Of a stretch of DNA of 64,000 nt, positions 29,783 through 40,209 are shown in pieces. Position numbers and translations under genes: made by a program. Source of the DNA: Tepidimonas taiwanensis (GTDB taxonomy: Bacteria; Pseudomonadota; Gammaproteobacteria; Burkholderiales; Burkholderiaceae_C). The first letter of the stretch is position 1. Each line of letters starts with the position of its first letter. The stretch spans positions 2,480,001 through 2,544,000 of the forward strand of contig NZ_CP083911.1 in the NCBI RefSeq assembly GCF_020162115.1. The letters run 5' to 3'. Below the pieces are notes generated by a model. The model had not been told where the DNA came from. It searched no databases and saw nothing but the letters and a program-made list of their open reading frames with translations.

Positions 29783-30515
29783 GCGCCCCCACCGTCAACA
29801 CCGCCAACGCCGTCAAAGCGGCGGTTTCGGTGCGCAGCACGCGCGCGCCCAGCGACACCGGCTGCCAGCCGGCAGCGCGCAGCGCCGCTTCCTCGGCGTC
29901 GGTGAAGCCCCCTTCCGGCCCCAGCACGACCCGGCAGGCGGCCGCGTCAAGGGGCCAGTCGTGCAACGGCCGCGCGCCGGCAGCCAGCGACAGGAACGCG
30001 CCGGGCAGCGCCACGTCCGCCGCGGCCTGGGCCAGCCAGTCGGCGAACGCGCGCACCGGGTGCACCGGCGGCACGCGGTTGCCCCCGCACTGCTCGCACG
30101 CGGCCACGGCCACCGCCTGCCAGTGCGCCACCTTTTTGTCCGCGCGCTCGCCACTCAGGCGCAACACGCTGCGCGCGGTCACCAGCGGTTGGATGCTGGC
30201 CACGCCGAGCTCGGTCGCCTTTTCGACGAGCCAGTCCATGCGCTCGTTGGCCGGCATGCCCACGGCCAGGTGCACGGCACGTGCCGGCTCGCGCTCGATG
30301 GCGACGTGTTCACCCACCTGCACGGTCACGGTCTGGCGGCCCATCGCGGTCACCGTGGCGCGCCATTCGCCACCATGCAGCGGGTCGCCAAAGAGCGTGA
30401 GCGCATCGCCCGGCTGCAGGCGCAACACCTGCACGTGGCGGCTCGCCGCCGGCGGCAGCGCCACGGTCTGGCCGGGCTGCAGGGCCTCGGGGTGGTGGAT
30501 GCGCGGCGCGGCCAC
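29769..30515 (-). CDS. rsmE: 16S rRNA (uracil1498-N3)-methyltransferase
   Basis: SPOUT-fold methyltransferase of 248 residues for m3U1498 of 16S rRNA. The N-terminal PUA-like part is SRHVQVLRLQPGDALTLFGD. The SPOUT part has ERMDWLVEKATELGVASIQPL, AACEQCGGNRVPPVHP, VVLGPEGGFTDAEEAAL and the knot-region SLGARVLRTETAAL, which binds SAM. Its end overlaps the HAD gene and its start is 7 bases after the amgK stop, so the three genes form one transcript. Confidence 0.95.
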   Translation of the reverse strand: MAAPRIHHPEALQPGQTVALPPAASRHVQVLRLQPGDALTLFGDPLHGGEWRATVTAMGRQTVTVQVGEHVAIEREPARAVHLAVGMPANERMDWLVEKATELGVASIQPLVTARSVLRLSGERADKKVAHWQAVAVAACEQCGGNRVPPVHPVRAFADWLAQAAADVALPGAFLSLAAGARPLHDWPLDAAACRVVLGPEGGFTDAEEAALRAAGWQPVSLGARVLRTETAALTALAVLTVGAHGHG

Positions 30516-30521
30516 GGCGCG

Positions 30522-31640
30522 TCAGGCGGGGCGCCCGAAGGCGTAGGCCACCGGCGCCTCGATGCCCTCGACCGCGTCGATGAGTTGCAGCAGCGGCGCC
30601 AGCTCGCGGTAGCGCGCGGCGGTGTGGCGGATGTAGCCGATGAAGCGCGGCGCGTCGGCCAGATACGCGGGCTTGCCATCGCGCAGCGTCAGGCGCGCGA
30701 AGATCCCGGCGACCTTGAGGTGCCGCTGCAGCCCCATCCACTCGACCGCGCGGTAAAACGCCCCAAAGTCCTGCGCCCAGCCCTCGGCGTCCATCAACCC
30801 GGCGCGGCGCGCGGCCTCCCAATAGCGGATCGTCACGTCCAGCACCACTTCCTCGTCCCAGCTCAGGAACGCGTCGCGCATCAGGCTGGCGATGTCGTAG
30901 GTCAGCGGCCCGTGCACCGCGTCCTGGAAGTCGAGCACGCCGAGCCGCCCATCAGGCCGCGCCGGGTCGAAGCCGCCGTGCGGCAGCATCAGGTTGCGCG
31001 GCATGTAGTCGCGGTGCACCCACACGGTGGGCTGCGCCAGCACCCGGCGCACGATCAGGTCGAACGCCGCCTGCAGCGTCTGCCGCTGCGCCTCCGTCAG
31101 CGTCAGCCCCTTGTGGCGACCGAGGTACCAGTCCGGAAAGAGCGCGAGCTCGCGCCGCAACAACGCCTCGTCGTACGGCGGGAGCTCGCCCGGGCGGCTG
31201 GCGCGCTGCCAATCGACGAGTGCCGCGATCGCGTCCTTGAAGTAGGGCAGCGCGGCGTCCGGCCGCGTGGGGTCGAGCGCCTGTAGCAATGTGCGCTCGC
31301 CTAGGTCGGTCAGCAGCAAAAAGCCCTGCGCCTCGTCCCACGCCAGCACCTCGGGCACGCGCACGCCCGCCGCGCGCATCAGCGCCGCGACGCGCACGAA
31401 CGGCCGGCAGTCCTCGTGCGCCGGCGGGGCGTCCATGACGATGCACGTGCCGCCGCCGTGCGCACCCGCACGGTCGATGCGGAAATAGCGGCGAAAGCTC
31501 GCGTCCGCGCTGGCCAAGCGCAGCGTCTCGGGCCGCAGGCCGTGCGCGGGCGCGACACGGTGCAACCAGTGCGCGAACGCGGCCGCGCGCGCGGGATCGG
31601 CCCAGGCGATCGTCATGTCGGTCGTGGCGGGAGTGCTCAT
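30522..31640 (-). CDS. amgK: N-acetylmuramate/N-acetylglucosamine kinase-type phosphotransferase
   Basis: 372-residue aminoglycoside-phosphotransferase-fold kinase. The catalytic loop is WVHRDYMPRNLML (HxDxxxxN) and the Mg-binding segment is GVLDFQDAVHGPLTYDIASLMRD. ADASFRRYFRI and FLLLTDLGERTLL complete the pattern. This is the family of AmgK in cell-wall recycling, which phosphorylates MurNAc in the MurU route. Divergence from lptD supports the call, since amgK-murU sits beside lptD-surA in Pseudomonas. murU is not next to it here. ATG 31640 was chosen over an ATG nine codons earlier that crowds the lptD promoter. Confidence 0.85.
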   Translation of the reverse strand: MSTPATTDMTIAWADPARAAAFAHWLHRVAPAHGLRPETLRLASADASFRRYFRIDRAGAHGGGTCIVMDAPPAHEDCRPFVRVAALMRAAGVRVPEVLAWDEAQGFLLLTDLGERTLLQALDPTRPDAALPYFKDAIAALVDWQRASRPGELPPYDEALLRRELALFPDWYLGRHKGLTLTEAQRQTLQAAFDLIVRRVLAQPTVWVHRDYMPRNLMLPHGGFDPARPDGRLGVLDFQDAVHGPLTYDIASLMRDAFLSWDEEVVLDVTIRYWEAARRAGLMDAEGWAQDFGAFYRAVEWMGLQRHLKVAGIFARLTLRDGKPAYLADAPRFIGYIRHTAARYRELAPLLQLIDAVEGIEAPVAYAFGRPA

Positions 31641-31693
31641 GGATAATCGGCGGGATTCTACGGACAACCGCCTTCGCCCCGCCCATCGCGCCC

Positions 31694-34153
31694 ATGCGTC
31701 TCCCGGCCCGCCCCCCGCTCCCCCGCCGCGTGCCCGTGCCGCGCGCTTCGCTGCGCGGTGGCCGGTGGATGGGGTGGCTGGGGTTGGCCGCCGGGGTGGC
31801 CGGGGCCGCCGGGGCGCAGCCGCTGGTGCTGGAGCCGTCGCTGACGCTGCAGGAGCGCCTGCCGCCCACCGTGCAGGGGAAAACGCCGACCGTGGTGGAG
31901 GGGGCGCGCATCCACGGCCGCACTGACGAGCGCACCGTGGTCGAAGGCGGCGCGGTGCTGCGCCGGCACGACGTGACGCTGCGCGCCGAGCGGCTGGAGC
32001 ACACGACCGCCGACGACACCGCGGTCGCCAGCGGCGGCGTGCGGGTCAACCGCCAGGGCGACGTGTACGAGGGCGATCGGCTGCAGCTCAAACTCGACAC
32101 CTTCGAGGGTCGATTCGACAACGTACGCTTTCAGTTTTTGCGCACCGGCGGGCAGGGTGAGGCGAGCCGGGTGGACTTCCTCGACGAGCACCGGGCCGTC
32201 GCGCACGACGTGAAATACAGCACCTGTGAGCGCCCGCCCGGGGGCCGCTGGGCGCCGGCGTGGGCCGTGACGGCGGACCAGGTGCAATTCGACCAGACCA
32301 CCGACACCGGGGTGGCACTCGGCGGGCGGCTGGAGTTCCAGGGCGTGCCGATATTGGCCGCACCGTGGATCAGCTTCCCCCTGTCGGATGCGCGCAAAAG
32401 CGGCGTGCTGCCGCCAACCCTGAACTTGGACAGCCAAAGCGGCTTCGAGACCACCGTCCCGTACTACTTCAACCTCGCCCCGAACCGCGACGCGACGCTG
32501 TACCCGACGCTGATGACCAAGCGCGGGCTGGACCTGGGGGGCGAATACCGCTACCTGGCGCGCACTTACGCCGGACAGCTGCGCGGGGCGTGGATGGGCA
32601 ACGACCGGCTGCGCGACCGCGACCGCTGGGCCTACGCGCTTCAGCACCAGCACGCGCTGCCCGAGCTCGACTGGCTGCCGGGGGCCGGGCTGCGGCTCAA
32701 CCTCAACCGCGTCAGCGACGACGACTACTGGCGCGACTTCCCGCGCACCAGCGTGATCACCAACCTCGCGCAGCGGCTGCTGGCCAACGAGGTGGCGCTC
32801 AGCGGCGGCAGTGGCCCGTGGTCGTACAGCTTGTTGGCGCAGCGCTGGCAGACGCTCGGGGCGGCCTCGACGCTGGTACCCGCCAATGCCGAGCAGATCG
32901 TCGCGCCGTACGACCGGCTGCCGTCGCTGGCACTGCGCTACCAGCCCGGAGCGCTGACGCTGGCGGGGCTGGACGGCTGGCGGCTGCAGGCTGAGCTGGA
33001 CGTGACGCGGTTTGCGACGCGGCGCACGCCCACCGTCTGGGACGGCGTCTCGGCAGGGGACCAGCGTACCGATCTCGATGGGACGCGGGCGCTGGGCGTG
33101 CTGCGGCTGAGCCGCCGCTGGGAAGCCCCTGGTTGGTACATCGAGCCGCGGCTGCAATGGCACGCGCGGCAGTACCGCTTCGAGCAGCCACTCGGCGACG
33201 GGCGGCAGCAGGTATCGGTTGCGCTGCCGACGGCGTCGGTGGACGCGGGGCTGATTTTCGAGCGCGACACCCGGCTCTTCGACCGTGCCGTCGTGCAGAC
33301 GCTGGAGCCGCGCGTGGTGCTGAGCACCACGCCGTACCGCGACCAGCGGCTGCTGCCGGTGTACGACAGCGCCGCCTACGACTTCAACCTGGCAACGATC
33401 TTCTCGTCCAACCCGTACGGCGGCCACGACCGCATCGCCGATCTGCAGGCGATCACCTACGGCGTGACGAGCCGGCTCTACGCCCCCGACAGCGGCGCGG
33501 AGCTGGCCACCGTCGGGCTGGCGCAGCGGCTGCGGCTGCGCGACCAGCGCGTGACGCTGCCCAACGAAGGTGCCGCCGCCGAGGGCCGCAGCGACATCCT
33601 GATCGGTGCCACCGTCAACTGGACGCCGCAGTGGTCGTTCGGGGGCACGTGGCAGTACAACGTGGCGCGCCGCACCTCGGTGCGCACGCTGCTGTCGGCG
33701 CGCTACCTGCCGGGGCCGTACCGGGTGCTCAGTGTCGCCTACCGCAACAACGAAACCACCGCGGCCCCCAGCCGCCAGCTCGACATCGGCTGGCAATGGC
33801 CGCTGGCGGCGCTGTGGGGCGAGCGCGACCTCACCCCCGTGCCGGGCCGCGCGCTCGGGCCCCAGCAGTGGTACGGGGTCGGGCGCCTCAACTACAGCCT
33901 GACCGACCGGCGCATCGTCGACCTGGTCGCCGGCTTCGAATACGACGCGGGTTGCTGGATCGGCCGCGTCGTCGTGGAGCGGCTGCAGCAGAGCCGCACC
34001 AGCGCCAACCAGCGCATCCTGTTCCAGCTCGAGTTTTCCGGCTTCTCGCGCCTGGGCAGCAACCCGCTGCAGACCCTGCGCACGCAGATACCGCGCTACC
34101 AGTACCTGCGCGAAGACGTCAACCCCCCCAGCCGCTTCCAACGCTATGAATAG
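31694..34153 (+). CDS. lptD: LPS-assembly protein LptD
   Basis: Outer-membrane beta-barrel that inserts lipopolysaccharide with LptE. The 819 residues start with a signal peptide (MGWLGLAAGVAGAAGAQ). The periplasmic OstA/LptA-like jellyroll (VVEGARIHGRTDERTVVEGG, VTLRAERLEH) follows, then a long barrel with alternating aromatic strands. Only two Cys remain in the protein, in YSTCERP and DAGCWIG. A single interdomain disulfide is therefore possible instead of the two in E. coli. The 53-base gap to amgK holds the divergent promoters. surA overlaps its 3' end by 8 bases. Confidence 0.95.
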   Translation: MRLPARPPLPRRVPVPRASLRGGRWMGWLGLAAGVAGAAGAQPLVLEPSLTLQERLPPTVQGKTPTVVEGARIHGRTDERTVVEGGAVLRRHDVTLRAERLEHTTADDTAVASGGVRVNRQGDVYEGDRLQLKLDTFEGRFDNVRFQFLRTGGQGEASRVDFLDEHRAVAHDVKYSTCERPPGGRWAPAWAVTADQVQFDQTTDTGVALGGRLEFQGVPILAAPWISFPLSDARKSGVLPPTLNLDSQSGFETTVPYYFNLAPNRDATLYPTLMTKRGLDLGGEYRYLARTYAGQLRGAWMGNDRLRDRDRWAYALQHQHALPELDWLPGAGLRLNLNRVSDDDYWRDFPRTSVITNLAQRLLANEVALSGGSGPWSYSLLAQRWQTLGAASTLVPANAEQIVAPYDRLPSLALRYQPGALTLAGLDGWRLQAELDVTRFATRRTPTVWDGVSAGDQRTDLDGTRALGVLRLSRRWEAPGWYIEPRLQWHARQYRFEQPLGDGRQQVSVALPTASVDAGLIFERDTRLFDRAVVQTLEPRVVLSTTPYRDQRLLPVYDSAAYDFNLATIFSSNPYGGHDRIADLQAITYGVTSRLYAPDSGAELATVGLAQRLRLRDQRVTLPNEGAAAEGRSDILIGATVNWTPQWSFGGTWQYNVARRTSVRTLLSARYLPGPYRVLSVAYRNNETTAAPSRQLDIGWQWPLAALWGERDLTPVPGRALGPQQWYGVGRLNYSLTDRRIVDLVAGFEYDAGCWIGRVVVERLQQSRTSANQRILFQLEFSGFSRLGSNPLQTLRTQIPRYQYLREDVNPPSRFQRYE

Positions 34154-35495
34154 CCCGACGCCCCTTGCCCGTGCCGCGCTGCCCCTTGCCCGTGCCGCGC
34201 TGCCCCTGCTGTGCGCGGCCCTCCTGGCCATCCCCGGCGCCCCCGGCTTCGCGCAGCCCCGCACCGCGGCCGCGGCAGTCAGCGCCGACCACATCGTCGC
34301 GCTGGTCAACGGCGAGCCGATCACCGCGTCCGACGTGCGCGCGCGGCTGGCCCGCGTCGAGCGCGGCGCGGCACCGACCCCGGCCGAGCGCGCGGCGCTG
34401 GCGCGCGAGGCGCTGGAGCAGCTGATCGACGAGCGCGTGCTGCTGCAGTGGGCCCAGGACAGCGGGATCCGGGTGGACGACGCCGCGGTGGACGCCGCCG
34501 AGGCCGAGGTGGCCCGGCGCAACGGGCTGTCGGTCGAGCAGCTGCGCCAGCGCCTGCCGCAGGCGGGGCTCACGACCACCACCTTCCGCACCCAGCTGCG
34601 CAACGAACTGACGCTGCAGCGGCTGCGCGAGCGCGAGGCCAACCGTGCCCGCGTGACCGAGGCGGACATCGACGCTTTCCTGCGCGAGCGCCAGGGCAGC
34701 GCCGCCCCGGCGCGCATCGCGCTGGAGCTGGCGCAGGTTCTGATCCCGGTGCCGGAAAACGCGGGGGCGGAGGAGGTCGCGCGCGCCCGGGAACTCGCGG
34801 ACGAGGTGGCCCGGCGCGCCCGCGCGGGTGAGGACTTCGCGGCGCTGGCGCAACGCCACTCGAAAGCCCCGGAGGCGGCCAACGGCGGGCGCCTGGGCCT
34901 GCGCCCGGCGGACCGCTACCCGACGCTGTTCTGGGAGGCGGTGCGCCCGCTGCGCGCGGGCGACGTGGCCGGGCCGCTGCGCAGCGGGGCCGGGTTCCAC
35001 GTGCTCAAGGTCCTGACCAAGCGCGACGCGGAACTGCCGGACCCGACGGTGACGCAAACCCGCGTGCGCCACATCCTGCTGCGCGCCACCGATGAAGCAA
35101 GCCAGCGTGTGGCCGCCGACCGGCTGCGCGCGTTGCGCGAGCGCATCGTCAGCGGGCAGGTGCGCTTCGAGGACGCCGCGCGCGAGGTCAGCGAAGACAC
35201 GTCGGCGCGTGACGGTGGGGCGCTCGGCTGGGCCGTGCCGGGCCTGTTCGTGCCCGAGTTCGAACAGGCGATGGACGCGCTCGCCCCCGGCGAGGTGTCG
35301 GCGCCGGTGGCCTCGCGCTTCGGCGTGCACCTGATCCAGGTGCTGGAGCGGCGCGAGGTCGAACGCAGCCCGGCCGAGATGCGCGACGCGGTGCGCGCGC
35401 TGCTGCGCCAGCGCAAGGCCGAGGAAGCCATCGCCGACGCGCTGCGCGAACAGCGCGGCCGGGCCTACATCGAATACCGCGAGCCGCCGCAGTGA
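34146..35495 (+). CDS. surA: Periplasmic chaperone/peptidyl-prolyl isomerase SurA
   Basis: Escorts outer-membrane proteins through the periplasm. The 449 residues begin with a signal peptide that contains an exact repeat (PLARAAL twice) and ends near GAPGFAQ. The SurA N-domain ([60 protein letters not shown]) precedes two parvulin domains ([12 protein letters not shown]...[13 protein letters not shown], and [13 protein letters not shown]...[20 protein letters not shown]). lptD-surA-rsmA is a conserved order; pdxA, often between surA and rsmA, is absent. Confidence 0.95.
   Translation: MNSPTPLARAALPLARAALPLLCAALLAIPGAPGFAQPRTAAAAVSADHIVALVNGEPITASDVRARLARVERGAAPTPAERAALAREALEQLIDERVLLQWAQDSGIRVDDAAVDAAEAEVARRNGLSVEQLRQRLPQAGLTTTTFRTQLRNELTLQRLREREANRARVTEADIDAFLRERQGSAAPARIALELAQVLIPVPENAGAEEVARARELADEVARRARAGEDFAALAQRHSKAPEAANGGRLGLRPADRYPTLFWEAVRPLRAGDVAGPLRSGAGFHVLKVLTKRDAELPDPTVTQTRVRHILLRATDEASQRVAADRLRALRERIVSGQVRFEDAAREVSEDTSARDGGALGWAVPGLFVPEFEQAMDALAPGEVSAPVASRFGVHLIQVLERREVERSPAEMRDAVRALLRQRKAEEAIADALREQRGRAYIEYREPPQ
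34161..34202 (+). repeat. Two exact tandem copies of a 21-bp unit in the surA signal peptide
   Basis: The unit spans 34161-34181 and repeats without change at 34182-34202, beginning CCCCTTGCCC. It is in frame and adds seven residues (PLARAAL) to the hydrophobic signal sequence. Unit number could vary by slippage and alter export efficiency. Confidence 0.85.
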
Positions 35496-36382
35496 CCCGC
35501 GCTCACCCCCCCTTGGGCGACGCGCACGGGCACCGCGCCCGCAAGCGCTTCGGCCAGCATTTCCTGACCGATCCGGCGGTGATCGACGCCATCGTGCGCG
35601 CGATCGACCCCGAGGCCGGCGACTGCGTGGTGGAAATCGGCCCGGGTCTCGGGGCGCTGACGCAGCCGCTGGTCGAGCGATTGCAGCGGCTGACGGTCGT
35701 CGAGCTCGACCGCGACCTCGCGGCGCGCCTGCGCCGCCACCCGCAGCTCGACGTGGTCGAGGCGGACGTGCTGACGGTGGACTTCGGCGCGCTGGCCGAC
35801 CGCTGTGCGGCTGCCGCGGGCGCGGTCGGGACGGGCGACGCGGTCGGGCAAGCCGCGCCGGGGAGCCGCCGCGCCCGGCTGCGCGTCGTCGGCAACCTCC
35901 CGTACAACATCTCCACGCCGATCCTCTTTCACCTGCTGCGCTGGGCGGACCGGGTGCGCGACCAGCACTTCATGCTGCAAAAGGAGGTGGTCGACCGCAT
36001 GGTCGCCGCGCCAGCCACCGCCGCCTACGGGCGGCTCAGCGTCATGCTGCAGTGGCGCTACGCGATGGAGGCGGTGCTCGGCGTCCCGCCCGAGGCGTTC
36101 GATCCGCCCCCGAAGGTCGACAGCGCCGTCGTGCGCATGGAGCCGTGGGCGCAGCCGGCCGCGGTGGACGCGGCGCTATTGGAAGAACTGGTGCAGGTGG
36201 CGTTTTCGCAGCGGCGCAAGCTGCTGCGCCACACGCTGGGGCGTTGGCTGGACGCGCGCGGCTACGGCGGCGCGTTCGACCTGCAGCGCCGCGCCGAGGA
36301 AGTGCCCGTGGCCGAGTACGTGGCGCTGGCGCGGGCGCTGCAGCCCGCGCCGACGGGCGATCAGGCGGCGCTGAGCCAGTAG
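35492..36382 (+). CDS. rsmA: 16S rRNA (adenine1518/1519-N6)-dimethyltransferase
   Basis: KsgA-type enzyme, 296 residues, dimethylates two adenines near the 3' end of 16S rRNA. SAM site [15 protein letters not shown] follows [38 protein letters not shown] and the catalytic NLPYNIS are present, then [13 protein letters not shown] and [12 protein letters not shown]. It starts with GTG at 35492 overlapping the surA stop (GTGA). An insertion of about 20 residues rich in Ala/Gly lies between EADVL and NLPY, longer than in E. coli KsgA. The 3' end overlaps the convergent barstar gene by about 22 bases. Confidence 0.95.
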   Translation: MTRAHPPLGDAHGHRARKRFGQHFLTDPAVIDAIVRAIDPEAGDCVVEIGPGLGALTQPLVERLQRLTVVELDRDLAARLRRHPQLDVVEADVLTVDFGALADRCAAAAGAVGTGDAVGQAAPGSRRARLRVVGNLPYNISTPILFHLLRWADRVRDQHFMLQKEVVDRMVAAPATAAYGRLSVMLQWRYAMEAVLGVPPEAFDPPPKVDSAVVRMEPWAQPAAVDAALLEELVQVAFSQRRKLLRHTLGRWLDARGYGGAFDLQRRAEEVPVAEYVALARALQPAPTGDQAALSQ

Positions 36383-36897
36383 CCGGCGTTGAACGGGCTG
36401 CTCATGCGCAGCGCCTGCGGGCTGACGTCGACCAGCTTGTCGGTCAGCAGCGGCTCGTCGCACGATTCGAGGTCGGCGGGCTTGGGCGCGCGCGCCACCG
36501 AGAACGAGTAGAAGCAGCGGAACGGCACCTTGCGCTCGGCCCAGAAATCCGCCACGTCACGGAAGACGTCGAGCAGCTGCTCGCGCGCCTCCTTGTCGAA
36601 CTTGGGGCTGGTCGGGATGTGCTCCAGCACGACGACGAAGCCGGTTTGCGGGCCCGACTTGTGCACCGCGTCCGTCAGCAGATCGTAGAGCGCGTCCAGG
36701 TTCTTGCCGTTGTGCGGCGGGAGCTGATACTGCTTGGAGATCAGCTCCAGGATGTCCTGCTTGTTCAGCGCCGTGGCCAGGTTGGCGTACAGAAAATGGT
36801 GGCCCAGCGCTTCCGCCGCGGCCTGCAGGTCCTTGACCGTGAAGGCGCGGATCGACTGGACGATATTGGGTCGCACGTTGCGCAGCGGCTGTTCCAT
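36361..36897 (-). CDS. Barstar-family ribonuclease inhibitor
   Basis: Cytoplasmic 178-residue protein with a barstar domain: [40 protein letters not shown], then [15 protein letters not shown], the helix-strand core that blocks the RNase active site in barnase/barstar. A C-terminal extension ([16 protein letters not shown]...) goes beyond the 90-residue classical barstar. The gene encoding an exported barnase-like RNase is 51 bases upstream on the same strand, which fixes the likely partner. Confidence 0.88.
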   Translation of the reverse strand: MEQPLRNVRPNIVQSIRAFTVKDLQAAAEALGHHFLYANLATALNKQDILELISKQYQLPPHNGKNLDALYDLLTDAVHKSGPQTGFVVVLEHIPTSPKFDKEAREQLLDVFRDVADFWAERKVPFRCFYSFSVARAPKPADLESCDEPLLTDKLVDVSPQALRMSSPFNAGYWLSAA

Positions 36898-36948
36898 GGT
36901 CGTGAGGCGAAAAGAAGCAAGAAAAGGTCTAAAGGTCCGGCGCTGCCG

Positions 36949-37398
36949 TCACGGCACGATGCGGCGAAAACTCGCGTAGTGGTCGGCCGTGTAGTAGCAG
37001 GCGTCGGGCGTGGTCGGCTGCCACCCCCCGCAGACGATGCGCCGCGCGCCCCGGTGCGTCAGCCCGGGCGTGGGCACCGTGTATTCACGGTAGTACCCGC
37101 GCTTGTTCGGCGGCAGCAATCGCTCGCGGTTAAAGAACACCGTACCGTCCTTGTCATACGGAAAGGGCCCCCCCTGGTGGATGCGGCGCCAGACGGTGCG
37201 CGCCTCGGGCGGCAGCTCGGCCAGCGCGACCGTTGCCATCGCTACGGCGTCGGCCGCGGGCGCGTCGCTGCGGGCCAGGGCCGCCGCCGGTGTGCCCCAC
37301 AGCACCCCCGCCAGCAGCCACGCCACCGCGGCCGCCAGCCAGCGACCGACACCGCCCGCCGACCCGCGCCGGCGCCACCCGTCACACCACCGATCCAC
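36949..37398 (-). CDS. Exported guanyl-specific ribonuclease (barnase/RNase Sa-like)
   Basis: About 149 residues with a signal peptide (RWLAAAVAWLLAGVLWGTPAAALA) and a C-terminal microbial RNase domain. That domain has ELPPEARTVWRRIHQGGPFP, YDKDGTVFFNRE, the catalytic Glu in YYREYTVPTPG, Arg in RGARRIVCGG and His140 in YYTADHYASF. Two Cys (123, 134) could form a disulfide after export. The start is uncertain: no good ATG or ribosome site exists, GTG 37398 gives a sensible signal peptide, and an upstream GTG at 37509 is possible. The barstar gene follows. It is probably a secreted or periplasmic RNase held safe in the cytoplasm by the inhibitor. Confidence 0.82.
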   Translation of the reverse strand: MDRWCDGWRRRGSAGGVGRWLAAAVAWLLAGVLWGTPAAALARSDAPAADAVAMATVALAELPPEARTVWRRIHQGGPFPYDKDGTVFFNRERLLPPNKRGYYREYTVPTPGLTHRGARRIVCGGWQPTTPDACYYTADHYASFRRIVP

Positions 37399-37513
37399 GC
37401 TTGGGGTAAACCCTGAAATCAAGCGCGCAAGTGTGCCCGAAGCACCGCGCGATTGCAAGATCTTGACAGACCCTCGGGTTTGTGGTGCGGCACCACAGGC
37501 CGATGCCACGGCA

Positions 37514-39898
37514 TCAGGGCTCGCCCGGCATCACGCTGGTCGCACTTCGGGTGCCACCGGCATCGTCCGCTCCAAGCGAACCCGCCGACGCCCCCACAGC
37601 CCGCGGGCCGACGTTGGCCTCGGCCACCGTCAGCGCCGTCATGTTGACGATGCGCCGCACGGTGGAGCTCGCCGTCAGGATGTGCACCGGCTTGGCCACG
37701 CCCAGCAGCATCGGGCCGATCGCGATGTTGCCGCCCGCGGCGGTCTTGAGCAGGTTGTAGGCGATATTGGCCGCGTCGATGTTGGGACAGACGAGCAGGT
37801 TGGCCTCGCCGGTGAGCGTGCTGCGCGGCATGATCGCCGCGCGCATGGCGGCGTCGAGCGCGACGTCGCCGTGCATCTCGCCGTCCACCTCCAGCCACGG
37901 CGCCTGTTCGCGCAGCAGGGCCAGCGCCTGACGCATCTTGACGGCGCTCGGGTGGTCGGACGAGCCGAAGTTGGAGTGCGACAGCAGCGCCGCCTTGGGC
38001 GTGATGCCAAAGCGCATGATTTTGCGCGCGGCCATCTGCGTGATTTCGGCCAGCTGCTCGGCGCTCGGGTCGTGGTTGATGTGGGTGTCGACCAGAAACA
38101 CCTGCCGCCCGGGCAGCAGGATCGCGTTCATTGCCGCGTACACGTGCGCGCCAGGGCGTTTACCGATCACTTGGTCGATATAGTTCAAGTGCATGGTCGG
38201 CACGCCCCAGGTGCCGCAGATGAGCCCGTGCACGTCGCCGTGACGAAGCAGCATCGCGCCGATGAGCGTCAAGCGCCGACGCATCTCGATCTTGGCCATC
38301 TGCTCGGTGACGCCGCGGCGCTCCATCAGGCGGTGGTACTCCTGCCAGAAGGTGCGGTAGCGGTGGTCGTACTCGACATTGACGACGTCGTAGTCCACGC
38401 CCTCGCGCAGGCGCAGGCCAAACTTTTCGATGCGCTGCGCGATCACCGCGGGGCGGCCGATCAGCGTCGGCCGCGCCAGCCCCTCGTCGACCACCACCTG
38501 CGCGGCGCGCAGCACGCGTTCCTCCTCGCCCTCGGCGTAGGCAACCTTTTTGTGCTGCGCGCGCTTGGCAATCGCGTACACCGGCTTCATCAGCGTGCCG
38601 GAGGCGAAGACGAAGCTCTGCAGCCGCTCGCGGTAGGCGTCCAGGTCGGCGATCGGGCGCTGCGCGACGCCGCTGCGCATCGCCGCTTCGGCCACCGCCG
38701 GGGCGATCTTGATCATCAGCCGCGGATCGAACGGTTTGGGGATCAGGTATTCCGGCCCAAACGCCAGCGTTTCACCGGCGTACGCCTGCGCCACCACCTC
38801 GCTCTGCTCGGCCTGCGCCAGCTCGGCGATCGCGTGCACGGCGGCGATCTCCATCTCGTCGGTGATGGTGGTCGCGCCCACGTCCAGCGCGCCGCGGAAG
38901 ATGTACGGAAAGCACAGGACGTTGTTGACCTGGTTGGGGTAGTCGCTGCGCCCGGTGGCCATGACCGCGTCGTCGCGCACCGCGCGCACCTGCTCCGGCA
39001 GGATCTCGGGCGTCGGGTTGGCCAGCGCGAGGATGAGCGGCCGCGCGGCCATGCGCGCCACCATCTCCGGCTTGAGCACGCCGCCCGCCGACAGCCCCAG
39101 GAACACGTCCGCGCCCTCGATCACCTCGGCCAGCGTGCGCGCGTCGGTCTTCTGCGCGAACTGCGCCTTGTCCGGGTCCATCAGCTCGGCGCGCCCCTCG
39201 TAGACGACGCCGGCCAGGTCCGTCACCCAGATGTGCTCGCGCGGCAGCCCGAGCTTGACCAGCAGGTTCAGGCAAGCCAGCGCCGCTGCACCCGCCCCAG
39301 ACGTAACGAGCTTGACCTGCTTCAGGTCCTTGCCCACCACCTTCAGCCCGTTGAGGATGGCCGCGCCGACGACGATCGCGGTGCCGTGCTGGTCGTCGTG
39401 GAAGACCGGGATCTTCATGCGCTCGCGCAGCCGGCGCTCGACGTAGAAGCAATCCGGGGCCTTGATGTCCTCCAGGTTGATGCCACCGAAGGTGGGCTCC
39501 AGCGCGGCGATGATGTCGACGAGCCGGTCCGGGTCCTTCTCGTTGATCTCGATGTCGAAGACGTCGATGCCGGCGAACTTTTTGAACAGCACCGCCTTGC
39601 CTTCCATCACCGGCTTGGCCGCCAACGGCCCGATGTCGCCCAAGCCGAGCACCGCCGTGCCGTTGGTGATGACCGCCACCAGGTTGCCGCGGCCGGTGTA
39701 GCGGAACGCGTCGGCCGGGTCGGCGACGATCGCCTCGCACGGGGCGGCCACACCCGGCGAATAGGCCAGCGCCAGGTCACGCTGGTTGGACAGCGGCTTG
39801 GTCGCCGCGATCGCCAGCTTGCCGGGGGTGGGGTATGCGTGATAGTCGAGCGCGGCGCGCTGCAACTGCGCGCGCTTGTCCGATGCAGATTCCGTCAT
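37514..39898 (-). CDS. maeB: NADP-dependent malic enzyme (with phosphotransacetylase-like domain)
   Basis: Oxidative decarboxylation of malate to pyruvate with NADPH. The 794 residues comprise a malic-enzyme half ([97 protein letters not shown]). A PTA-like half of about 330 residues ([55 protein letters not shown]) regulates MaeB by acetyl-CoA in relatives. ATG 39898 is preferred to ATG 39904 because GGAG then sits 9 bases away instead of 3. It works well beside the C4-dicarboxylate importer. Confidence 0.95.
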   Translation of the reverse strand: MTESASDKRAQLQRAALDYHAYPTPGKLAIAATKPLSNQRDLALAYSPGVAAPCEAIVADPADAFRYTGRGNLVAVITNGTAVLGLGDIGPLAAKPVMEGKAVLFKKFAGIDVFDIEINEKDPDRLVDIIAALEPTFGGINLEDIKAPDCFYVERRLRERMKIPVFHDDQHGTAIVVGAAILNGLKVVGKDLKQVKLVTSGAGAAALACLNLLVKLGLPREHIWVTDLAGVVYEGRAELMDPDKAQFAQKTDARTLAEVIEGADVFLGLSAGGVLKPEMVARMAARPLILALANPTPEILPEQVRAVRDDAVMATGRSDYPNQVNNVLCFPYIFRGALDVGATTITDEMEIAAVHAIAELAQAEQSEVVAQAYAGETLAFGPEYLIPKPFDPRLMIKIAPAVAEAAMRSGVAQRPIADLDAYRERLQSFVFASGTLMKPVYAIAKRAQHKKVAYAEGEEERVLRAAQVVVDEGLARPTLIGRPAVIAQRIEKFGLRLREGVDYDVVNVEYDHRYRTFWQEYHRLMERRGVTEQMAKIEMRRRLTLIGAMLLRHGDVHGLICGTWGVPTMHLNYIDQVIGKRPGAHVYAAMNAILLPGRQVFLVDTHINHDPSAEQLAEITQMAARKIMRFGITPKAALLSHSNFGSSDHPSAVKMRQALALLREQAPWLEVDGEMHGDVALDAAMRAAIMPRSTLTGEANLLVCPNIDAANIAYNLLKTAAGGNIAIGPMLLGVAKPVHILTASSTVRRIVNMTALTVAEANVGPRAVGASAGSLGADDAGGTRSATSVMPGEP

Positions 39899-40209
39899 GT
39901 TCATTTACTCCAGCGAGCGGACGCCCAGCGCTGCGGGCAGATCCGCCAAATTGTCGCGGAGACTTCTACTCCAGCGCGTCTACTCCAGGGACGGCCGCCC
40001 CATTGTAGGGGTCGACCGCCGCGACACGCCTCCACGCGCGAGCCCAGTCCCCGGCGCAGACGAGACCATTGCCCCGCACTCGTCACGGGTGGAAAACCGC
40101 AACGGGCAAGAACGGGGGGGCGTACGATGCACGACGGCCCGGGCACCCCATCCCGATCGCGCCGTGTCCACCCGCGGTGGTCCGACGTCCCGGGTATGGC
40201 GCCTATTGC
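39899..40209. other. Intergenic region upstream of maeB with three TACTCCAG copies
   Basis: Non-coding 311 bases. On the + strand TACTCCAG occurs at 39906-39913, 39967-39974 and 39981-39988; read on the minus strand (CTGGAGTA) the nearest copy provides the maeB ribosome site. A TACAAT -10-like element for maeB lies at 40007-40002 (minus strand) without an obvious -35 box. The part from about 40030 to 40209, next to the dctM stop, shows no clear gene or terminator. Confidence 0.4.

Noticed and set aside
31658..34882. A 1074-residue open frame antisense to lptD and surA
   Set aside because: It is a codon-position shadow of high-GC genes. The opposite strand encodes clear LptD and SurA; the antisense product is Arg/Ala/His-rich with no domain.
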